Assembly (NCBI GenBank): GCA_963978545.1
Contig: OZ021727.1
Location: 51,224,487-51,288,486 of the forward strand
Origin: Linyphia triangularis
Lineage: Eukaryota; Arthropoda; Arachnida; Araneae; Linyphiidae
Length of the DNA stretch: 64,000 nt
Direction: 5' to 3'
Position numbers and translations under genes: made by a program. The notes under the pieces are model-generated. The model saw nothing but the letters and a program-made list of their open reading frames with translations, had not been told where the DNA came from and did not search any database. Of this stretch, positions 56,520-64,000 are shown in pieces; within the stretch, counting starts at the first letter, position 1; each line of letters begins with the position of its first letter.

Positions 56520-56640
56520 GTAATGAGGGCTCAGTTGGACTTCGGAAACATTTCCCTGCAATTGGTGATTGGTTGCCTAGCAACTCCCAGAAAGGAAATA
56601 AGCAATATAAGACCATTCGCTTCCAATTTTAATAAGAAAT
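56520..56640 (+). promoter_or_regulatory. Possible promoter with X-box and CCAAT motifs
   Basis: ATTGGTGATTGG (two inverted CCAAT) is followed by the 13-bp palindrome GTTGCCTAGCAAC at 56572-56584, close to the RFX X-box of ciliary genes, and AATATAAGA about 20 bp later. No coding exon was recognised downstream, so the call rests on motifs only. Confidence 0.25.
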
Positions 56641-58356
56641 TCAAATATCATGTTCTAGATGCAAAAGTTCTTGATTTAATATTAATGCGATAGTTGTTTT
56701 TAGATTTAAGAAGATCCCAAGTATAATTTTATTTCTTTACTTAGAATTTAAATAGAAATACAAAGTTTTTACCAATTTGCTGTCTGTTTCGTAGTATTGC
56801 ATTTTTCCTAAATGTACTATGTGGCTATCAAGTCAATCATCTAAGTAAGAGAGATTGACTATAAAATAGAAGGACAATGTATTTGCTCAAGAGTTGATTT
56901 CAAATTACATTGTTGTGTTATCTCAGCTGTGGACCTGGAATCTGGAGTTAAGTCACTACGGTCTCTTAATCTTAATCAGTTAGGGTTTCGGTAATATTGT
57001 GTGAATAGAAAAAGTTTTAAACGAACTTCAGAATATTTGATTCCAAAACTAAACACTTAAAATTATGGTTAACGCATTAAAATTTTGATGATGGTCTCTT
57101 CTTTGGACCCTCTTTGAGAAATGTTTTAGTATTTGAATGTGAGGACAAGTTCCTTTAAAGTATTGTTTTTATGTACCATAGTCTTGGTACAAATATGTTT
57201 AAGTCTCTTGTTTTGATTCTGTTCTCTCGGTAGATAATAAGAATAAGTTATTCTATTTCTTAAAATGTTTGTTTTTTTTAAACAAAAAGAAGTTATAGCA
57301 ACTGCAAAATTGCTATCTTTACAACTAATTGCAATCTTAAATATCTACCATTTAAAATGGTATATCATAAATTGATAATAAGACACATTTAATCAGTCAA
57401 TAAAAATAATAATATTTATCTTTTCTAAATCACTAAAATAAAATAACCAGAAATCTAAACCTAAAAAGCAGTGTTAGAAAGAAAAGTTAGCTTTGTAAAT
57501 TCACTAGAATGAAATTACAAAAATGCTTCAAGGCATGATCGCTCAAATTCTAAAAAAAAAAAAGCGTAAAATAAAAGATTTTGCATAATTTTAGTATTAA
57601 CACATTCTGCTTTATTAAAATAGTACTAACATATTCTGCTATTAACATATTAAACGAATTCCCGCTATCTACGACGTTTTATTAGTTCTGAGAGTTAATT
57701 CAAAGTAATTACTTAAAAATAATAATGTCAGGGACTTGGGGGGGAATTTAATGGGAACTTCTTTTATTCCCACTTTGCATTTCGTCTAACCATGAAATTA
57801 ATGAGTAGAGCGTTGCTTTGATTTAGCGGAAAAATCACTACATTTACTTAAAAAATCCTTATGAATTAAAGAAAAAAAGAGCAAAAAATTACTTATAGGT
57901 TTTAAGATGTTAGAGATTATGCGAAATCTGTATTTACACATGAAGATTAGGTGGATTCTAGCCAAATCACCAGACATATTCTGTGTGACTAAGTGTTACT
58001 GTGATGGTCCTCTTGTCAGTGATGGTCTTTTCAGTCTCTTTTTGAGTGCTGTATATAAATTTCTTCTGACATCATTGTTTGATAAATATTCAGTATAATT
58101 TTGAATAGTTTTAGCTTCATATAAGAGAGATTATATATGATTAATTGAAATTTTTCCATGGAGCATGGTAAAGTCATAAGCCCCAAAATAATTTTACAGA
58201 AAAAAAATTTCTTCTATATTCCAGCTTTTTAGAAGTATTCAAGTTCGTCATGTTTGTTGAATTACTGGAAGATCTTATTGTACGAACCATTTTTGGATAA
58301 AAATTTCCTCTACAAGATGAACTTGAGAAAATGATTATTTCTTACTTTTGCAGGTG
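56641..58356. other. Non-coding, no gene recognised
   Basis: AT-rich. No frame with coding character and no transposon end identified. Confidence 0.4.
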
Positions 58357-58360
58357 TTAA

Positions 58361-58686
58361 CACTATGCCACCCGGGACACCAAGGTGGTGTCCCGGGAAA
58401 ACAACCGGGTAAATGCTGGCGTCACCAGGTTGGTGACCTGCAAACACTATCTGGCAAATGCCGGTGACCCCACCAAAACTATCAGACAAATGCCAGTGAC
58501 ACCTCGAAAAAAATCGGGCAAATGCCGGTGTCATCTCTATAACTATATTAGGGCAATTCTGGCGAAGTGAAAGTTGACGATTTATGATTACCCGAAAACC
58601 TCGAAAAACCGAGATGGGCGAACTTATCTCAACCACTTCTACCGGCGAAGTAAATAATCCCGATTAGACGTACGGACATCATAGTG
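58361..58686. mobile_element. 326-bp TTAA-flanked element with internal GC-rich minisatellite
   Basis: TTAA at 58357-58360 and 58687-58690 directly flank CACTATG and CATAGTG, an 8-bp or longer terminal inverted repeat. This is the TTAA layout of piggyBac/Kolobok MITEs. The interior carries about five units around GGCAAATGCCGGTG(A/T)C and the self-complementary GGTGTCCCGGG/CCCGGGACACC near the left end. It is much more GC-rich than its surroundings. Confidence 0.7.
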
Positions 58687-58690
58687 TTAA

Positions 58691-61040
58691 TGTGCAGCAA
58701 CGTTCTGCGATGATCTTTTGAGCAGGTACATTAACTCTGGGGTGGAACTAGAACTCGCCCTACAAGGGGTTAGCCATCTCCGACAGGGGTAAAGCGGTCC
58801 GTGTCAATAACGTGACTAAAAGAACTTTCAATTAAAAAGGTACACTTGTAAATAGCTTCCTATAAATTTTTTATCTTAAGAATCCTCCCCCCCTAAAAAA
58901 ATGATTTAAAACACATTAACTCCATAAAATCTAGGTTGTTTTATCTATGTTTTTGTGTATTGTAAAAGACATTTGGCATGCTGTCGATTTGCTTCTTGAT
59001 TCAATCATTTCAAAAAATTTATATTTTCCTTCGATACTTTGGCTGCTCGACTTCATATATTTAAATAAATAATTAACTGTTTATATTTTGAGCCCCAGTG
59101 ATGAAATACCATTGCTCTGTGTTAATGGATATAAAAATCTGCAATGCATATAAAGGATTTATATTAAAAACATTGTCTTTATGGGTTATATTACTATAGA
59201 TACTTTTTTTTTATTTTTTATTTTCTAACATATTTTTCAAAATATTTCCGATTTCATTTCTAGATTTTTAAGCGTATAAAGTTGGACCTCCCATAATAAT
59301 ATATATAAATAATTCGAGAAAATTATAGTTCTAATACAATATAATGGGTAATGAAACAAAAACTCTTTCCATGAATTTCTAATGTTCGTGAAGTTTTACT
59401 CTTGTCATGTATGAGATCTTGAACAAGCTAAAAGAAGCATTACTTCTTAAGTATTAACAACATGGAGTGCAACTAACGGGTTTCTCTGTTTCCCATCTCC
59501 ATGTCCAGTCCAAGTTTTGAAGATCTCCCAATAAACTGCATATGCCCTTAAGAAGCAGACAAAATCAATGTACTCCTTTGCGACAGAATGTCGAAAAATA
59601 TGTTCCCTCAATAAATTTGTCTACTCTGGGATGTTGCTTGAGGGACTACCAATTCCTGGAAAATACTATTGCACAACCGACTACTCCTCCCAACCCCACT
59701 CCTTAAGTCTGTTGCTTTCTGAATCGAGTTGTCTTATGGGAATTTGGATGTTGTCGCGGCTGGCATTATATGGTTGCCGGGGTTGGGAATAGGTGATGTT
59801 TGGCCGAATTTGTGCAAAAAATCATTAATAGTTGTTGAAAAATGTAAGAAAGGCTTGTGATATTTCACAAAAACTATGCACTTTTAAAAAGGAAATCAAA
59901 ATTTATTCCCCGACGAAAACATAATTTTCCCCTATGGGAGAAGGGGGTGGTGGCTAACCTTGCCCGACGGGAGTGCTACAGCCTCTCTCCAAACCCCCCC
60001 CCCCCTCGCTGGCGCCACCTCTGCATTTACACCTGGAAATGAATAATCTATAGATATATGTTTGTTTCTTTTCATTATTCGGCTATTGACTTACGTATAT
60101 ATTTATTGCGGCATTTTCTGACTGAATACAGGAATTGAGCCTATGGTTTCTTATACTAAAATTATTTGTTTTGCTGCACATTACCAAACATCTTATCTTG
60201 TCAGTAGAGTTGAGGAAAATTCTGTTTGAATTGAAAATGTACTAAAAAAACCTAACCTATCAAGGTATATTTGAAATGTTTTTTATCTTCAATATGATGT
60301 TTATGTTATTTATTTAATTGATAATAACCTAATTTAATAAAAAAAAAGAATCTAGATTTACCACAAAAATTAGAATATCTCAAGAAGAATTAGTTTACCT
60401 ATTTTTTTTTAACATATATAACAAACACCTATCCATTTTAAAGACAATTTTTGGTCTCGAAATATGTTTTTAGATTGAATTTTTATTTAGAAGTTTACAT
60501 TCAAAACAGGCTGTTCACCAGCATGAAAAATATGGTAAGCCGGGAATATGTGAAATTTTTTTATAATATATATATACACTAAAACATCCTATTTTAAAAC
60601 TATGAAGAATAGGAGCTACTTGTTAGTTTTGTGAACAATAAATTCCCTCTCATTCAAAAACCTCGATTCTTCTTATTAGGAAATTTTGTTGTTGCGTGCA
60701 ACGTTTTATTCGTAAACTAGATTTATGTGCAGTCACCATCTTTTCACAGCATTTGATCTTTTATCTACTTTCCAAGAGATAAATTTTCACTAAAGCCAAA
60801 TACTCGATCCTTATATACTTATTAAAATAAATGAACGTTAAGTTATTAATATGTTTTATTTTTAATCATATTATTGTTACGACTAATAAAAGGATGTTAA
60901 TAAATTCTTATCCGATAGTATGTCTACAGAAGGATGGCAAAAATTATTGTAGCTAATTAAAAAATATTCTCAGAACGTAGTTACGGAATTTAAACTTGGT
61001 AATTGTTGTTGTAGTTATTTTCATATATTCCTATAAATTC
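58691..61040. other. Non-coding with two GC-elevated patches
   Basis: 58735-58820 (GGTGGAACTAGAACTCGCCC..GTAAAGCGGTCC) and 59480-60040 are GC-elevated but match nothing recognised. A C run and GGCGCCACCTCTGCA at 59993-60025 could be a transposon edge. Confidence 0.35.
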
Positions 61041-61237
61041 ATATATGTTATTAACTTTGAAGCTCAAATAAAACTTAACACTTCCAACGAATTCATTTTA
61101 ATGAATATATTTTGATTTCTTGTAAGTTAAAATTACTAAAGTAAGTTGACAGTTACACAAGAAATCAAAACATATTGTTAAAATTTAATTTTTTGAATTA
61201 TAAAGTTTGATTTGAACATAAGTTAATAACATATAAG
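61041..61237. repeat. Foldback element, about 85-bp arms
   Basis: ATATGTTATTAAC at 61043-61055 pairs with GTTAATAACATAT at 61222-61234, and ATTTTGATTTCTTGT pairs with ACAAGAAATCAAAA. The loop is about 30 bp. MITE-like, no coding. Confidence 0.65.
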
Positions 61238-61269
61238 AATTTTATTTTTTATTTATTACTATAAAGTAA

Positions 61270-61866
61270 ACTAGAGGTGTGGAACATCGCACAACTTTCA
61301 TTTACACTATAACAGTGACTAGGATTTGTGTCATTTACCGTTATTATATTTTCCTCATTCATTTTGAAAAAATGTCTAGTTTGGCGATATTTTTTTCGAT
61401 AATTCTTGTATGGGTATTAAAAAAAATTAAAGAAGAGAGAAAAAAAAAAAAAAAAAATAAAGAAGAAGAAAAAATTATCGTTGATGAGGTATGCTCAAGA
61501 AAAAAAAACTTCTGTGTTGAAGACATTCGTTTTTCGACTTTTTACACCATTAAAGCATTTTTACGGGAATTTCGAAGATGGGGATGTTTAGAACACCATA
61601 AGAGGCATTACCACAGCTATTTTGTTCAAAATCGTTGGAGCCGTTTTTTTAGCAATCATTTAAAGACAGGATTTTTTCAATGGTAGAATGTGCGATTTTG
61701 ACGAAAACCTTAATAGTTGGGTTCCATAACTATCATTAACCTGCCAACCAAATTTGAATATCGTTTGTTCGGGAGTTATACTGGCTACAGATACACATAC
61801 ACACAGACCGGCAGTTTTTCTAGATCACTTTTTTGGAATCAGAATGTTCCAAAACGTGGGGAAATA

Positions 61867-61900
<34 letters not shown>
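61270..61900 (+). mobile_element. Dispersed repeat, possibly the 3' part of a retroelement
   Basis: The beginning resembles 55495-55640. The middle has the phrase AAAATCGTTGGAGCCGTTTTTTAG and a TACAGATACACATACACACAGACCGG stretch of the kind seen near the ends of arthropod non-LTR elements. It ends in 30 T at about 61869-61898. The 135-codon frame at 61279-61686 contains a lysine run coded by poly(A), with no family likeness, so no CDS is called. Confidence 0.35.
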
Positions 61901-61902
<2 letters not shown>

Positions 61903-62451
61903 GAATGCTATACTTTCATTACCCTATGTATACATATAGGTAATTGAAAGTAAATATTGCTTTATAACTTTATTATGAACCAATTGTAAATAATAAAACA
62001 CAAAAGTAATAAATACAAACAAAGGTCAACACGTCCTTAATTAGCATAGTTGCTTTACGGTATACTCAGCAATAACACAAATAAACTATAGATAAATTTA
62101 GGAATATAACAACGATTGCAAACAAAGAAAAATAATTCATTATATTGATTACAGACTTTATTTGTCAGTATTATTTTGACTTTAAATAATGATTGCTTTA
62201 TAAATTTAAGATCCCCAAAATTCAGCGACCATAACATTAAATGTACACATTACACTTGAGAAGGCTTAGATTCCGTTCTACTAACAATCGATAAAATAAG
62301 ACGTATTGACTCGTTAGTGCCCATAAACATTCCATGTTTTTAATCTTCTTTATTTAAATGAAAGTGCTACTCCCTGTCTTATTTTTAATCAGCTCTAACA
62401 AATTATCGCAAATGTTCCTAACAACTCATTTGTATCTAATTAAAGGTAGAA

Positions 62452-62547
62452 TTACAGGGCTTTTGTACTGCGCTTAAAACATGGACGGTCTTTTCCTGCC
62501 ACATAGACTCGCTTTACAAATTCAATACTAGATTGGATGAGATACCG
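62452..62547 (-). CDS. Putative small coding exon, unknown protein
   Basis: On the - strand, an acceptor-like CTTTTAAG precedes RYLIQSSIEFVKRVYVAGKD (start of a 31-codon frame) and ends in TAA at 62454-62452, or alternatively at a CT|GTAATT donor two bases earlier in the last codon. Codon use is less AT-rich than the neighbourhood. No partner exon was found and no family recognised. Confidence 0.28.
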   Translation of the reverse strand, partial: RYLIQSSIEFVKRVYVAGKDRPCFKRSTKAL

Positions 62548-62953
62548 CTTAAAAGCTTACTTGTCACATGTTAAACAACAGATATGTTGATAATGTAAAT
62601 GCTAATTCAACTTTTAAAATTCATTTAAGAAATTACTTACAAATGAAAAGTTTCAGGCAGTTGAACTATGAAATATTTACCAATTTACTCCACTATTTTG
62701 GTCATTGTTTTTATAACAACGACTAAGAATTATTTTTAAATATCAAGAATAAAACAATACATTACTTTGTCCCCCATATATTTTTTATTAGTTTTGTGAT
62801 AAACATAGCTTCCTTGCCTATTCTTTTCATAAATTTCTATTATTGTTAAATCCACAAGGTGGTTATAGCTAAAGCATTTCTGCTTAGAGCCTATTCTGAA
62901 AAACAAATATTCGATACAATTTAAAACTCGTGTATTGAAACCACGCAGAAATA

Positions 62954-62989
<36 letters not shown>

Positions 62990-64000
62990 TCCATTACAGC
63001 CAAATTTCATGTTTTGTAGGTTCTGTGGATGAGTTTATTGCTAAATTCAAGCAAATACCTCTCATGCTTAAAAAATAAAAACGTTACAAATGTATTTGCA
63101 ATGCTTTTTTAACATATTTATACATTTAAAAACAAAAACTAGTACCACTTTGCTCCTTATCATTTAACATAGCATTATTTAGAAATATTTTGTAGGTGCA
63201 AGATAAATGGATTGATTTAGATTTGCTTTAACATGATGCAATCAATTCTGTCGCCGGCACTGACGTTCTTTAGAAGTTAGAAAATATTGAAGCATTGGAT
63301 AAATCAAGAATGCAAATAAAAAGACATCTGACAGAGAGAGTAAATTTGCATAAAATTTCACTATGAAATGAGATGTTTTGATTTTTGATTGCGTATTTCA
63401 AAGAAGGATGAAAAGCGTACGTGTTTGCAGATGTCTGACTCAAATGTTTATCGTAATGCCGAGAGTTTTATTTTGAGTATTTAAAAAATGAATTTTCTGA
63501 TGAATTTCTGCAGTAGTAAAATATTTTTTAAAGAAGACATAATGTGAAGAATTTCTTGCTATTGTATTGATTAATTTACAGAAGTTTATTATTCTTTACC
63601 TTATCTTTTTACAAGAAATTCCTTTATTTGTCATCACTGACCATTCAATAAAATGTCGTATTACGACTGTTATTTAGATTCTAAATACATAACAATGTTA
63701 AAAAGTTATCATTGTACTTTTTCAAGTTTCATTCTGTTTCGTATATGCCCCCTTTTTAGGGAAAAAAAATATCTTTGGGCATTTATATAAAAACGTTCCA
63801 TGAATTACAACAGTATTTTTCGTTTCTTCTTTCAAAGGTTAGAAAAAAAAATATTGCCATAGTTCATACTTTCTTTTATTGCTGTAAAATTTTTCCATAC
63901 TCATAAATAAATGTAACATTTTCGAGATCAGTGATTCTAAATGGCTTCATTCAAATTTCGAAGTTTATTTTTATTTTTTTTCGCATTTCACTTTTTCAAC
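62548..64000. other. Non-coding, no gene recognised
   Basis: AT-rich with a poly(A) tract at 62959-62986. A short stretch at about 63195-63265 (QDKWIDLDLL, stop, HDAINSV) faintly resembles the C-terminus of a mariner-type transposase, too short to call. Confidence 0.35.

Noticed and set aside
61279..61686. 135-codon + strand frame
   Set aside because: Contains poly(A)-coded lysines and resembles a dispersed repeat at 55495-55640. No domain seen.
63190..63270. Mariner transposase C-terminal relic
   Set aside because: Only about 20 residues of weak resemblance with a stop inside. No terminal repeats or further motifs.

Overview
This is AT-rich eukaryotic nuclear DNA, most likely from an arthropod (an arachnid is a guess). 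The signs are spliced exons with GT/AG borders, a tRNA-derived SINE, Helitrons, a hAT of the ZMYM1-like lineage, a BEL/Pao relic, a solo LTR, many small inverted-repeat elements, and long poly(A), (TA) and (CA) tracts. No prokaryotic operon or CRISPR array was seen. Most of the window is transposon-derived or featureless; only a few small host genes can be supported.

Host genes. The clearest is a + strand gene whose last three coding exons (21764-22064, 22868-23046, 24125-24598) join in phase into 317 codons. The product is acidic/basic, then Gln/Pro-rich, then has a Gly-Asn-Met repeat tail; its 5' exons are unresolved. A - strand gene (28519-28482 joined to 27717-27558) encodes a 65-residue basic/coiled protein. 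A - strand intronless reading frame at 44889-44524 is interrupted once by an in-frame TGA. Two weaker - strand exon candidates lie at 8298-8000 and 62547-62452.

The dominant feature is a 14.3-kb near-perfect palindrome, 30101-44421. Two 7.1-7.2-kb arms are separated by only 22 bp and flanked by a 6-bp direct repeat (TATGCG), so it inserted as one mobile unit. It starts with AG. Each arm carries, from the outside in, a dense array of perfect TGACGTCA (CRE) sites in a 154-bp tandem repeat, a GC-rich CCAAT-containing island, a 1.5-kb array of about 107-bp monomers, a second GC-rich island, and about 3.6 kb of AT-rich DNA. I see no transposase, polymerase, integrase or capsid gene in it. The target duplication, AG terminus and size recall Polinton/Maverick elements, but the structure is a snap-back of one end.

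The right flank is a nest of transposons. One Helitron-like element (46243-47796) abuts a second (from 47797). The second is interrupted by a 2.46-kb hAT (49148-51603, 8-bp duplication CCAGCATG), whose decayed transposase is itself interrupted by a TA-targeting hairpin element (about 49607-50268). A separate 601-bp hAT-type element (45573-46173) lies just left of the nest. Further Helitron copies are at 16947-18077 (reverse) and 53531-54368. SINE copies with long target duplications are at 18802-19127 and 54646-54941. A solo LTR lies at 5042-5803, and TTAA-flanked elements lie at 239-975 and 58361-58686.
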